A program made the position numbers and the translations under genes. Shown piece after piece: positions 8,814-17,101 of a DNA stretch of 64,000 bases. The stretch is from NCBI GenBank assembly GCA_964351595.1, contig CAYGOT010000005.1, positions 62,001 through 126,000 of the forward strand. Reading direction: 5' to 3'. The stretch comes from UBA6059 sp964351595 (GTDB lineage Bacteria > Bacteroidota > Bacteroidia > Cytophagales > Cyclobacteriaceae). The notes under the pieces are model-generated. The model did not search any database. It was given only the letters and a program-made list of their open reading frames with translations, and was not told the DNA's origin. Positions within the stretch are counted from its first letter, which is position 1, and each line of letters starts with the position of its first letter.

Positions 8814-9356
8814 CTATCCAATATTCAATTCCTCCTTATTAGCTTTTAATACGTCAATGATAAATTGAATGTGCGCGTCCTGGTCAACTTCGAGCAGCTC
8901 CAGTCCAGCCTGCACCTCACTCCGCTCTACAGTCGCAGCAAAGCCTTTGGACTTCAGCTTTTTCTTAACGGACTTGGGAGTCAATGAGGTGATACCATCT
9001 GGGCGAACCTGACAGCAGGCGATGATAAACCCAGTGATTTCGTCACAGGCAAGCAGCGCCTTCGAGAGTAAGGTGTCGTATGGCACATTCCATTTAGTAT
9101 AGTGTGCAGAAATAGCATGAGCGATTTTGTCTTCCCCCTTTTCTTTGAGTAGCCCCACTACCTTATTTGGATGTTCCTCCGGCCAGGCCTCATAGTCAGC
9201 ATCATGCAGCATACCCGTGATGGCCCATTCTTCAGGGTCTTCCCCATAGTGCTTGGCATAGGCCTCCATCACCAACTCCACACTTCGTGCATGCCTAAGA
9301 AGACTGTCGCCTTTCGTCATATCTTCAAGAATATTTCTTGCCTCTGCTCTCTTCAT
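8814..9356 (-). CDS. HD domain protein (HDIG-type phosphohydrolase-like)
   Basis: The 180-residue cytosolic protein contains the HD motif in MLHDADYEAWPEEHP (near residues 46-60), an upstream His in SLLRHARSVELVM and a downstream conserved HAISAHYT. This matches small HDIG-type proteins predicted to be metal-dependent phosphohydrolases acting on nucleotides. The C-terminal half is lysine-rich. It is the first gene of a short minus-strand run with the phosphotriesterase-family gene and is divergent from the thioredoxin-like gene. Its substrate is unknown. Confidence 0.82.
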   Translation of the reverse strand: MKRAEARNILEDMTKGDSLLRHARSVELVMEAYAKHYGEDPEEWAITGMLHDADYEAWPEEHPNKVVGLLKEKGEDKIAHAISAHYTKWNVPYDTLLSKALLACDEITGFIIACCQVRPDGITSLTPKSVKKKLKSKGFAATVERSEVQAGLELLEVDQDAHIQFIIDVLKANKEELNIG

Positions 9357-9511
9357 TTTCCGGTATTTATCTATCGCTAATATAATTTAAAAGGGGAATT
9401 GTGGATATGTACGACTGATGACGAACTAAATGAGCGATTGCGCCGTTGAATATTCACTTCGCAGATGAGATAAATAATTATTAATTTTATTTTATCAAAG
9501 CGATCATTCCT

Positions 9512-10069
9512 ATGAAGTCAATGATAAATATAAAACTCACACTGGCAGCACTTCTGATGCTAGCGGTTGGCCTTAGCTCTTTCACAGGTACTAATAAGGC
9601 CGAGTCAAAAGTGAACTGGCTTACCTTTGAGGAGGCTATTGAAGCCAATAAGGCTAATCCAAAGAAGATATTCATAGATATCTACACCGACTGGTGTGGA
9701 TGGTGTAAAAAAATGGATGCACAGACCTTTAATCATCCGGATATCGCTGCTTACATGAATGAAACTTATTACAGTGTTAAATTCAATGCTGAGCAAACTG
9801 AAGATATTTTGTTCAACGGGCATACCTTTAAATTTATCCCTGGTGGACGCAAAGGAGTTCACGAATTAGCGGTCGCACTTACTAATAATAAACTGAGTTA
9901 CCCTATGGGTATCTTTATGAGCGAAGACTTAAGATTATTTCCTCCACTTCCTGGTTATATAAAAGCTCCCCAGTTCGATGCTATTATAAGGTACTATGGA
10001 GAGGAGAAATACAAATCAATGAAGTGGGAAGAATTTGTGAAGACTTACGATTCCCCTCTTGGTGATTAA
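9512..10069 (+). CDS. Periplasmic thioredoxin-like protein
   Basis: The 185-residue protein has a signal peptide (about 1-29) and a thioredoxin fold with active site WCGWCKK (C62 and C65) followed by the helix MDAQTFNHPDIAAYMNE. This matches thioredoxin_7/DUF255-type disulfide reductases of the envelope. The cis-proline loop may correspond to SYPMGIFM near residue 132. It probably reduces or shuffles disulfides in the periplasm. It stands alone, with a divergent upstream neighbour and a clear intrinsic terminator downstream. Confidence 0.85.
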   Translation: MKSMINIKLTLAALLMLAVGLSSFTGTNKAESKVNWLTFEEAIEANKANPKKIFIDIYTDWCGWCKKMDAQTFNHPDIAAYMNETYYSVKFNAEQTEDILFNGHTFKFIPGGRKGVHELAVALTNNKLSYPMGIFMSEDLRLFPPLPGYIKAPQFDAIIRYYGEEKYKSMKWEEFVKTYDSPLGD

Positions 10070-10090
10070 CAACTATTAGGTTAAAGGGTA

Positions 10091-10120
10091 AAAAAAGCGC
10101 TGGGTTCAGCGCTTTTTTTT
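10091..10120 (+). terminator. Rho-independent terminator after thioredoxin-like gene
   Basis: GCGCTG (10097-10102), a GGTT loop and CAGCGC (10107-10112) form a perfect 6-bp G+C stem. It is flanked by six A residues before and eight T residues after, so the stem can extend. It lies 22 bases after the stop codon. Confidence 0.93.
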
Positions 10121-10183
10121 GGTCTTGTCGACAGTTGAGTTTTGATACTAATAGGCGAGTTATCGCAATATTGAATAATTGTT

Positions 10184-10378
10184 ATGGATCGGACTGAATT
10201 CAAAAAAGAGCTCGAACGGCATAAAACACAAATTGACGCAAGTATCAAATACCTTCAGAAAGGTTTTGCAGACTTGAATCAACGCAACTATGAGTTCTGT
10301 GAGTTCATCGAATCAAACTCTTCCGATCCAGATGAGTGTTTGATGAAGCTTGAAAGGAAAGTTCAGGATTTCGACTAA
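10184..10378 (+). CDS. Small hypothetical protein
   Basis: A 64-residue acidic/basic helical protein starts with ATG (MDRTEFKKELERHKTQ). I do not recognise it. Charged residues alternate with Leu/Phe/Ile as in a short coiled coil or helical hairpin. It sits between an intrinsic terminator and the convergent M49 peptidase gene, so it would have its own promoter. The call rests on the start position and composition only, and it could be non-coding. Confidence 0.5.
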   Translation: MDRTEFKKELERHKTQIDASIKYLQKGFADLNQRNYEFCEFIESNSSDPDECLMKLERKVQDFD

Positions 10379-10385
10379 GCAGTCA

Positions 10386-12029
10386 CTACAGTCCCAACAC
10401 ATCCACACCTTGCTCAAACACGATATCCACTGGAATGCCGGCAGAGGCTAGTCTGTCAAGGTCAGCTTGAAGTGCTGCGTCAATGGAGCCTTTCTCTGCG
10501 ACTAAAGCTGCCACACCATCATAGTCACCATCTCCTTGCAGGGTGAGAATCTTTTCTGACAGGGCATCCATGGCCAGCTTCATTTTATCATAATCCACTC
10601 GATAGCGGCCGCTAGCTTCGTCTTTAGAAAATGCTCCGTATTCTTTGAAGAAGTTAAATCGGATCATATTGGCTTTGCCGTGGGCACTGCTTGCACCGAA
10701 GCGGACTGAGCGGAAGATGCCGGCCATGAAAGTTGTGTAGTAGTCTTTGATGTCTCCGTCTAGTTCGCCCTTGTCCATGAGCTGTGTAATCATGTAGAGA
10801 CCGAGGACATCTGCTTTGCCTTCTTCCAGCGCGCTATAATGTTCTTTGATAGCGCTTCTGACCGTACCCTTATCATTGATAGTATTTTTAATGCCCAGGC
10901 CATGTGCCACCTCGTGAAACATCGTATTGGCGAAGAAGGCATCAAAAGTGATATTGGCACGTTGCTCATCGGCAATCAGCATATCAGCGATTGGGATCAT
11001 GATCTTGTCAAACTTGGCCTGCATGGCATTCTTGAGCTGCAAGCGGCGTGAGCCCTTGGCCAATTGGACCTCTTCATCATTGGGTAGGTTGATAGCGATG
11101 GTCTTGCTGCCAGAGTTACAGTCACCGGCGTAGTACACCACATCGTAGGCGTTGAGATCAGCATCCGAGCCTGGCTTCTCCTGCTTGTATGCATCCGGCA
11201 CGGGTAGACCGACCTGCAATTCCGGTAGGTAGGCGGCATACTTGGAGAGTCGCTCACTCCAGGCCATGTCTTTGATCAACACATAGGCTTCATGCGCGGC
11301 TTTGTAATTGTAGAGCTGATCCTCATAGTTCTCGATCGGCCCGATTACCACATCTATCGGGTTGGTCTTCATGTCCATCCAGGCCATGTCACTTGGCTGA
11401 TAGTTGTCGGTCTCAATGGCATCAGCGCGTAAGCTGAGGTAGGACTTCAAGCCGGGATCTTCTGCCAACTCAGCAGATTGACGCAATAACGAACCCACTC
11501 TGGCCACCTGCTCATCAAACATTTCGCGGTAGGGTACAGAGATCAACTGTCCACTTTCGTCCCTTCTAATGAAGGTGTAGAGGCTCGTCTTATCAGCAAT
11601 ATCAGCTGCCTCGAACTCCTCCTTGGTCATATCTGCCGGGTAGAAATTGGCTCCAGCAGGCTTTTCACCCACCCCATCAATAAATGGCGTATTGTTGTCG
11701 AGCCGATCCCATGGACCATAGTTAATCATGGCATACTTGCGGGCGTCTTTATCCGTGATCGACGAAAGTAGCTGGTCGCGATCGCCATAAGCCTCATACC
11801 AGAACAGATCATCCATGATTTTCGCGGCATCAATGAGCACCTTGATCATTTCCCTTTGGTTATCCGACAGGTGCGATAAATCAGCAGTCAACTTCACAGT
11901 GGTGTAGTTGTCCAACAGCGCTTGCATTTCTGAAGTCTCTTCACCCTGTACAGGAGGAGCTTCTTTGGTTTGAGGTGTACAGGCAGCTATCGCTAAAAAT
12001 AGGATTGGAAGTATTACGCGAGTGATCAT
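10386..12029 (-). CDS. M49-like zinc dipeptidyl-peptidase lipoprotein
   Basis: The 547-residue protein begins with a lipoprotein signal (lipobox AIAAC). It resembles the Zn-dependent hydrolases related to dipeptidyl-peptidase III (family M49). The zinc motif is HEVAHG (about residues 371-376), and the third ligand and active-site helix is EEGKADVLGLY (about 403). In classical DPP III the motif is HExxGH; here it reads HExxH, as in the bacterial branch annotated simply as Zn-dependent hydrolase. It is likely an envelope peptidase that trims peptides. Upstream on the same strand is the DUF819 gene. Confidence 0.82.
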   Translation of the reverse strand: MITRVILPILFLAIAACTPQTKEAPPVQGEETSEMQALLDNYTTVKLTADLSHLSDNQREMIKVLIDAAKIMDDLFWYEAYGDRDQLLSSITDKDARKYAMINYGPWDRLDNNTPFIDGVGEKPAGANFYPADMTKEEFEAADIADKTSLYTFIRRDESGQLISVPYREMFDEQVARVGSLLRQSAELAEDPGLKSYLSLRADAIETDNYQPSDMAWMDMKTNPIDVVIGPIENYEDQLYNYKAAHEAYVLIKDMAWSERLSKYAAYLPELQVGLPVPDAYKQEKPGSDADLNAYDVVYYAGDCNSGSKTIAINLPNDEEVQLAKGSRRLQLKNAMQAKFDKIMIPIADMLIADEQRANITFDAFFANTMFHEVAHGLGIKNTINDKGTVRSAIKEHYSALEEGKADVLGLYMITQLMDKGELDGDIKDYYTTFMAGIFRSVRFGASSAHGKANMIRFNFFKEYGAFSKDEASGRYRVDYDKMKLAMDALSEKILTLQGDGDYDGVAALVAEKGSIDAALQADLDRLASAGIPVDIVFEQGVDVLGL

Positions 12030-12088
12030 GAGAAAAAGTGGTTAGTTCAAATCAAAAATAGCGGAAATGGGTACAGGTCGCAAGCAGT

Positions 12089-13243
12089 CTATAGAACGAT
12101 CTCTGCAACGAAGAAGCCTACATAGGTACCTACACCAGCACCTAGTGTACCTACAAGAATAGACGGTAGTATTAGGTCTGTTCTATTGAGACTCTTGGCC
12201 AGGGCCATAGCAGAAGAAGGGCCACCTACGTTGGCCTGGCTAGCGACAGCTACTAGATCCCAGTCCTGCTTGAGCACACCGCCAATGAAGTAGATAATCA
12301 GACCGTGAATGACCACAATAGTTGTGGTGAAAGCCATGACTACTATCGCGAGAGAGCCGATCTTTCCGAGTGCGGCTAGCTCACAGAAAGCACCGATCAC
12401 TGCTAGGAACAGATACACTGCATACAATCCCAGAAGTTTAGCGCCATTGATTCTTTGAATGGCAGGCACTTGCGCCATGATCAGAGCGAATGTGGTGAGT
12501 ACGAGTATCGACGGGAAGTTGATCCTATTTTCCGCTAGCATACCTGCAATCAGATTAGAGAGCCAAAGTACACCAGCACCCATAAAGATCAAAAGGGCAA
12601 GTTGCATAGGGTCAACACTTTCGTGCTCATTGTGAATATCGGCAATCTGCTGGTCGGAGAGCTCTTCGTTGGCATTGAGCTGCTTTCTGGGCAACCATTT
12701 TTGGAGCAGCTTGGGAAACAGGAGCGAGCAGATCATCCACAATGCAGTGAGGATGTTGTCGACCGCCACTGTGCCGGCGTAGAGACTGCCATCTTTCGCT
12801 ACATCATAGTGCAGAGCTATAGCATTGAAGTTGACGCTACCACCAATATACGTTCCGGTCATCATTCCCGCTAGGGCCTTATAACTACTGCCGAGCGCTT
12901 CACCTCCCACTAACTGCACAGCAATGATAGCCCCGATGGCAGTACTCGCCGCGCCTGCAAAAAACATAATGAGCATCGGTAGGCCCGCCTTTTTCAAATG
13001 GCTTAGGTTGACGCCTAGCAACAAAAAGAATATCGAAATCGGTGCGACGTAGGTGAAAATACCACTGTAAATGCCCGGTGCATTGGATGCTGAAGGAATG
13101 ATGCCAATGTTGGCAACTACAGCTGTGAATAGGATCACGAGCAGGGTAGTGCCAAAATGTCTAAAGAAGGTATGACGACAAAGCCATTCACAAATGACCA
13201 CATTGAGAGAGAGAATGGCGAGTACGCCCAAAGAATCCTGCAT
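12089..13243 (-). CDS. DUF819 family membrane transporter
   Basis: This polytopic membrane protein of about 384 residues has at least ten hydrophobic helices and matches the DUF819 family, whose substrate is unknown. I place the start at the ATG at 13243 (MQDSLGVLAILSLNVVICEW). An in-frame start at 13324 would add 27 polar residues and overlap the control region of the divergent arsR gene. Gly-rich re-entrant stretches (MTGTYIGGSVNFNAIAL, QANVGGPSSAMALAKS) recur in both halves, suggesting an internal duplication as in ion-coupled carriers. Its head-to-head position with a persulfide-type repressor hints at a sulfur-related substrate, which is inference. Confidence 0.82.
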   Translation of the reverse strand: MQDSLGVLAILSLNVVICEWLCRHTFFRHFGTTLLVILFTAVVANIGIIPSASNAPGIYSGIFTYVAPISIFFLLLGVNLSHLKKAGLPMLIMFFAGAASTAIGAIIAVQLVGGEALGSSYKALAGMMTGTYIGGSVNFNAIALHYDVAKDGSLYAGTVAVDNILTALWMICSLLFPKLLQKWLPRKQLNANEELSDQQIADIHNEHESVDPMQLALLIFMGAGVLWLSNLIAGMLAENRINFPSILVLTTFALIMAQVPAIQRINGAKLLGLYAVYLFLAVIGAFCELAALGKIGSLAIVVMAFTTTIVVIHGLIIYFIGGVLKQDWDLVAVASQANVGGPSSAMALAKSLNRTDLILPSILVGTLGAGVGTYVGFFVAEIVL

Positions 13244-13339
13244 CTGAAGATTAGTTTTAGAATTGGGAAAATAGTGCTTTTTGAATGAAAGTACCTGGCA
13301 GATTACAGGAACGAGGTTGTTCATTTCAATTTTCTATAC

Positions 13340-13370
13340 TTGTATATATGAATATATGTTCATATGTTTG
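13340..13370 (+). promoter_or_regulatory. Promoter of arsR-type regulator (TTG / TAnnTTTG)
   Basis: TTG at 13340-13342, a 20-base spacer and TATGTTTG at 13363-13370 match the Bacteroidota promoter consensus exactly in the -7 element. The ATG at 13375 follows within 5 bases of the -7 element, so the transcript would be leaderless or start at a later codon. The predicted operator at 13348-13363 lies in the spacer, a position suited to repression. Confidence 0.6.
13348..13363. promoter_or_regulatory. Predicted ArsR operator 1
   Basis: Inverted repeat ATGAA-N6-TTCAT, extended by a further AT after the right arm. The same arrangement with the same arms recurs at 13706-13721 before the tauE gene. 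Two copies flanking the regulator gene are what is expected for an autoregulated ArsR repressor. The assignment is inference from sequence. Confidence 0.6.
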
Positions 13371-13374
13371 CGTT

Positions 13375-13686
13375 ATGATTGCAACGAAGACATTGATCGA
13401 TGTAGAGAAGCTCGAAAAAGTAGCTTTCATATTGAAAACCATCGCACACCCTTTACGCATTGGAATTATTGATTTGTTGACTGATAATGAGCGCATGTCG
13501 GTCAATGACATTTGCCAAAAGCTCGATTCCGAGCAGTCGCTGACTTCTCATCACCTGTCCAACATGAAGTTGAAAGGTATACTGAGATCGGAGCGAGAGG
13601 GTAAAAATATCTACTACTCACTCAAGATGAAGGAAGTGACCGAGGTGATCCACTGCATGCAGAACTGTAACCTGATCTTGCCTTAA
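13375..13686 (+). CDS. ArsR-family repressor, probable persulfide sensor
   Basis: The protein is taken from ATG 13375 (103 residues); a longer frame from 13285 would run through the promoter. It has a winged helix-turn-helix of ArsR type: the AHPLRIGIIDLL helix near residues 24-35, then recognition helix SLTSHHLSNMKLKGIL (55-70) and wing SEREGKNIYYSL. Cysteines are C47 in the DICQKL helix and C94 and C98 in the last helix. A pair in these positions corresponds to the dithiol that forms a polysulfide bridge in BigR/SqrR-type sensors. It heads a sulfur-detoxification operon, which supports this reading. It most likely represses its own gene and the downstream genes. Confidence 0.85.
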   Translation: MIATKTLIDVEKLEKVAFILKTIAHPLRIGIIDLLTDNERMSVNDICQKLDSEQSLTSHHLSNMKLKGILRSEREGKNIYYSLKMKEVTEVIHCMQNCNLILP

Positions 13687-13705
13687 AAAAATTTTGCATT
13701 GATAC

Positions 13706-13721
13706 ATGAAGAAATGTTCAT
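13706..13721. promoter_or_regulatory. Predicted ArsR operator 2 (upstream of tauE)
   Basis: A second ATGAA-N6-TTCAT inverted repeat, with six-base centre GAAATG and AT following the right arm as in operator 1. It lies in the 47-base gap between the regulator and the TauE gene. It could control an internal promoter or act as a second site for the same repressor. Confidence 0.55.
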
Positions 13722-13733
13722 ATAAAAGTTAAG

Positions 13734-14522
13734 ATGGAGTTGATAGGGTTTGTGGCGGCAGTAGTGATCGGGTTTACTATGGGACTCATTGGCGGGGGAG
13801 GCTCTATATTGACCGTACCTGTAATGGTGTACTTTCTGAATGTAGATCCTGTCCTGGCAACTGCTTACTCCTTGTTCATCGTAGGGTTAACTAGTCTTAT
13901 TGGCTCGTTTAGCTATATGCTGAAGCAGCAACTGGATTACAAGACCGCTGTGGTTTTCGCAATACCATCCTTCATCGCCGTATACTCTACGCGCAAATTT
14001 ATCGTTCCGGCCATTCCGGCTGAAATGTCAATCGGCGGATTAGTCTTAGAGAAAGGCATGATGCTCATGCTATTTTTTGGTGTAATCATGTTTGTATCTG
14101 CTTTTTCAATGATCAGAAGCGGAACGCGACCGGAGGTAGATGAAAGTGAAGTGAAGTTTAATTACCCACTGATCCTCATCGAAGGTGCCTTGGTGGGTAT
14201 AGTGACTGGCTTAGTGGGAGCCGGAGGTGGCTTTCTGATTATCCCGGCATTGGTGTTGCTTGCGAGGCTGCCGATGAAGCTGGCAGTAGGTACCTCGCTC
14301 ATCATTATTGCTGTAAAATCTTTAATCGGCTTTTTAGGCGATATAGGAATTCAGACTATCGATTGGTCTTTCGTTCTCATCTTCTCGTTGTTTGCCGTTT
14401 TTGGCATTTTTGGAGGTTCTTTCGTTAGCAAATATGTGCAGGGGGAGAAGTTGAAAAAAGGATTTGGATGGTTTGTGGCTATCATGGCCCTCTTCATCTT
14501 TTATAAAGAATTATGGAGTTAA
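13734..14522 (+). CDS. TauE/SafE-family sulfite/sulfur-anion exporter
   Basis: This 262-residue membrane protein has about eight helices and matches the TauE/SafE family (PF01925). The two half-repeats start with Gly-rich segments, GFTMGLIGGGGSILTVPV (residues 14-31) and GIVTGLVGAGGGFLIIPA (about 156-173), which are diagnostic. It probably exports sulfite or a related sulfur anion produced by the dioxygenase encoded next. It is preceded by a predicted operator and lies in the same orientation as the rest of the sulfur operon. Confidence 0.9.
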   Translation: MELIGFVAAVVIGFTMGLIGGGGSILTVPVMVYFLNVDPVLATAYSLFIVGLTSLIGSFSYMLKQQLDYKTAVVFAIPSFIAVYSTRKFIVPAIPAEMSIGGLVLEKGMMLMLFFGVIMFVSAFSMIRSGTRPEVDESEVKFNYPLILIEGALVGIVTGLVGAGGGFLIIPALVLLARLPMKLAVGTSLIIIAVKSLIGFLGDIGIQTIDWSFVLIFSLFAVFGIFGGSFVSKYVQGEKLKKGFGWFVAIMALFIFYKELWS

Positions 14523-14552
14523 TACGTTTTTAAAAATATAAATCAAACCGAT

Positions 14553-15977
14553 ATGTACGTCGAACAATTATACACAGGTTGTCTTGCAGAAGCGGCCTAT
14601 TATATAGAGTCAAATGGCGAAGCGGCCATTATTGACCCTATTAGAGAAACTGAACCTTATTTAGCGCTAGCCAAACAAAGGGGAACCAAAATCAAATATG
14701 TACTGGAGACCCATTTTCATGCTGATTTTGTTTCCGGGCATCTCGATTTGGCGAAGAAAACAGGAGCAACAATCATCTTTGGCCCGAATGCCAACCCTCT
14801 TTATGATGCGCATATCACTGAGGATGGGGAGATATTGTATGTTGGAGATATCAAGATCAAGGTGCTTCATACGCCGGGACATACGATGGAGTCCACTACT
14901 TATCTATTAATAGATGAGCAGGACAATCATCACGCGATTTTCACAGGAGATACCCTGTTTATAGGTGATGTAGGGCGTCCCGACCTAGCGGTAAAAAGTG
15001 ACCTAACGGAACGGGATCTGGCAGGCCATCTTTATGATTCGCTTCACAATAAAATCATGACACTGGCCGATGATGTCATCGTCTATCCGGCACATGGCGC
15101 AGGCTCTCAGTGCGGCAAAAATCTGAGTGATGAGAAGCAGTCTACGGTCGGTGAGCAGCGTCAGTTCAACTACGCATTGCAGCCTATGACCAAGGATCAG
15201 TTCATCGATGTGGTCACTGATGGGTTAGCTGCACCTCCGGCCTATTTTCCGGAGAATGTGAGAATCAACAAGTCTGGCTATGAGAACATCGATCACGTGA
15301 TGGATCGTAATCTCAAGGCATTGTCGGTAGACGAGTTCAAGGCTGAAGTGGCCGATGGTGCTATTATCCTTGATACGCGCATACCCGATCAATTTGAGAA
15401 AGGATTTGTTAAAGGAGCCTACAGCATCGGACTTGATGGCACTTTCGCTGTATGGGTGGGGACGTTATTCGATATCAATCAAAAGCTCGTGCTTGTCACG
15501 GAGGAAGGAAAGCAGGAGGAGTCGGTACTACGGCTGGCTCGTGTTGGATTTGAAAATGTTGGCGGCTACCTCAAAGGAGGTGTTGAAGCCTGGTCAGGGG
15601 CAGGAGAGTCGCTGGAGAAGATTGATAGTGTCAAAGGAGAAGAAATATCAACCTATCAGGCAAAGGGACTGACCGTGATGGATGTGCGCAGAAATCCTGA
15701 GTTTGATACTGAGCATATAGAAGGTGCACTGAATGTGCCGCTCAAGGACTTAGAGCAGAACCTAGATAAGGTTGATCCGGAACAACAATATTTGGTTCAC
15801 TGCCTGGGTGGATATCGCTCAATGATAGCTTCATCCATACTCAAGCGCAATGGCATTAACAATATCGTGAATGTCTGGGGAGGATGGAACAGTATCAAAA
15901 AAGATCCGAATGCCAGTTTGGTGACCGGACCCTGCCCAACCCAAATTCGCGATGCGAAAATGGCGGCAATGACTTGA
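14553..15977 (+). CDS. CstB-like persulfide dioxygenase-rhodanese fusion
   Basis: The 474-residue fusion has three parts. The metallo-beta-lactamase part (1-255) holds the iron-binding motif THFHADFVSGH (H54, H56, D58) and the hallmark HGAGSQCGKN, as in persulfide dioxygenases. A first rhodanese domain (about 260-355) lacks the active-site Cys; its loop reads VTEEGKQEES. A second, complete rhodanese domain (about 365-465) carries C417 in HCLGGYRS. This is the order seen in CstB, which oxidises persulfides and releases thiosulfate. It acts in the cytosol in sulfide detoxification, between the exporter and the sulfur transporter genes. Confidence 0.92.
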   Translation: MYVEQLYTGCLAEAAYYIESNGEAAIIDPIRETEPYLALAKQRGTKIKYVLETHFHADFVSGHLDLAKKTGATIIFGPNANPLYDAHITEDGEILYVGDIKIKVLHTPGHTMESTTYLLIDEQDNHHAIFTGDTLFIGDVGRPDLAVKSDLTERDLAGHLYDSLHNKIMTLADDVIVYPAHGAGSQCGKNLSDEKQSTVGEQRQFNYALQPMTKDQFIDVVTDGLAAPPAYFPENVRINKSGYENIDHVMDRNLKALSVDEFKAEVADGAIILDTRIPDQFEKGFVKGAYSIGLDGTFAVWVGTLFDINQKLVLVTEEGKQEESVLRLARVGFENVGGYLKGGVEAWSGAGESLEKIDSVKGEEISTYQAKGLTVMDVRRNPEFDTEHIEGALNVPLKDLEQNLDKVDPEQQYLVHCLGGYRSMIASSILKRNGINNIVNVWGGWNSIKKDPNASLVTGPCPTQIRDAKMAAMT

Positions 15978-15990
15978 TCGTCTGTCTTTC

Positions 15991-16088
15991 AACCAACACT
16001 GTTGGTTAAACGAGATAAGGAATGTCCAGAAGTGTGCCTGTGCGCTCACTTCTGGAATTTATTAGAAGACAATGGGGGTTGTCTTTTA
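15991..16088 (+). terminator. Three hairpins between dioxygenase and YeeE genes
   Basis: Stems are 15991-15997 with 16001-16007 (7 bp), 16025-16034 with 16047-16056 (10 bp) and 16066-16072 with 16079-16085 (7 bp, followed by TTATT). The third has a weak U-tract. Together they may terminate part of the transcripts or protect the upstream mRNA, setting different levels for the two halves of the operon. This is inference. Confidence 0.5.
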
Positions 16089-16115
16089 TTGATTAGTACC
16101 TAAACGAATAAAAAA

Positions 16116-16673
16116 ATGTGGGAACAAATATTGGGGCCATGGCCATGGTATGTGGTAGGTCCGCTCATCGGCTTGATGGTGCCGCTCTTTTTAATCATCG
16201 ACAACAAGTCCTTCGGAGTGTCATCAAACCTAAGGCATATCTGCGCAGCTTGTATACCTGCGAATATCCCTTTCTTCCAATACAACTGGAAGGCGGAGAG
16301 TTGGAACCTGTTTTTCATCTTCGGAATAGTGATTGGAGGTTACATTGGAACCGAATGGCTCACAAACTATGACATAGTAGCCATCAGCGAACAGACCGTA
16401 ACTGATCTTCAGTCCATGGGGATTACCAATTTTTCCGGATTGGCTCCTGCGGAGCTCTTCAGCTGGGGTAACCTAACCAATTGGCAGGGTGTCCTGATGA
16501 TTGCGGTAGGTGGCTTTATGGTAGGTTTTGGTACGCGCTATGCCGGGGGCTGTACCTCGGGGCATGCGATAACCGGTTTGTCTAATCTCCAGTGGCCATC
16601 ATTGGTAGCCGTTATCGGATTTTTTGTTGGTGGCCTGTTTATCACCCACGTTATTTATCCAATCATCTACTAA
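16116..16673 (+). CDS. YeeE/YedE-type sulfur transporter, first half
   Basis: This 185-residue membrane protein of the YeeE/YedE family (PF04143) has about five helices. The key motif is GGCTSGHAITGLS (about residues 147-159); its Cys is the type that passes thiosulfate through TsuA-like channels. Two more cysteines occur in ICAACIPAN (near residues 45-50). Full-length TsuA-like proteins contain two such halves; here the second half is the next gene, which starts 2 bases downstream. It probably takes up or exports a sulfane-sulfur compound at the inner membrane. Confidence 0.86.
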   Translation: MWEQILGPWPWYVVGPLIGLMVPLFLIIDNKSFGVSSNLRHICAACIPANIPFFQYNWKAESWNLFFIFGIVIGGYIGTEWLTNYDIVAISEQTVTDLQSMGITNFSGLAPAELFSWGNLTNWQGVLMIAVGGFMVGFGTRYAGGCTSGHAITGLSNLQWPSLVAVIGFFVGGLFITHVIYPIIY

Positions 16674-16674
16674 T

Positions 16675-17085
16675 ATGAAAAACATCAAATTCATGATCAT
16701 AGGAATCTCCTTCGGAATCCTCTTGACTAAGGCTGAAGTGATCAGTTGGTTTAGAATCCAGGAGATGTTTCGATTCCAATCGATTCATATGTACGGTGTG
16801 ATTGGTCTTGCGATATTGGTGGGATTGATTTCACTACAGCTCATCAAGAGATACAATATTAAGACCCTCAAAGGAGGTACGATTGGTCTCGCGGATAAAG
16901 CCTTCCATCCTGGCGTTTATATTGGAGGCACGATTTTTGGCCTGGGATGGGCATTGACTGGTGCGTGTCCTGCACCATTATTTGCTTTGGTTGGTAGTGG
17001 ATACAGTGTGATTTTTGTTGCTATATTGACGGCAATATTAGGCACATGGGTATATGGTGCACTACGTGAAAAACTACCACATTAA
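16675..17085 (+). CDS. YeeE/YedE-type sulfur transporter, second half (DUF6691)
   Basis: The 136-residue membrane protein starts at ATG 16675 (MKNIKFMIIG), 2 bases after the previous stop. It has about four helices and the motif GWALTGACPAPLFALVG (near residues 97-113), equivalent to the second Cys motif of YeeE-type transporters. It matches the DUF6691 family, which is nearly always encoded beside a short YeeE. The two proteins most likely form one heterodimeric channel. Confidence 0.86.
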   Translation: MKNIKFMIIGISFGILLTKAEVISWFRIQEMFRFQSIHMYGVIGLAILVGLISLQLIKRYNIKTLKGGTIGLADKAFHPGVYIGGTIFGLGWALTGACPAPLFALVGSGYSVIFVAILTAILGTWVYGALREKLPH

Positions 17086-17101
17086 ATAAATCGATTGAAA
17101 T

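Noticed and set aside
13285..13374. Longer N-terminus for the ArsR regulator
   Set aside because: These 30 codons cover the promoter and operator and would precede the ArsR fold with unrelated residues.
16624..16674. Longer start for the DUF6691 gene
   Set aside because: It would run inside the preceding YeeE gene. ATG 16675, two bases after its stop, begins directly at the first membrane helix.
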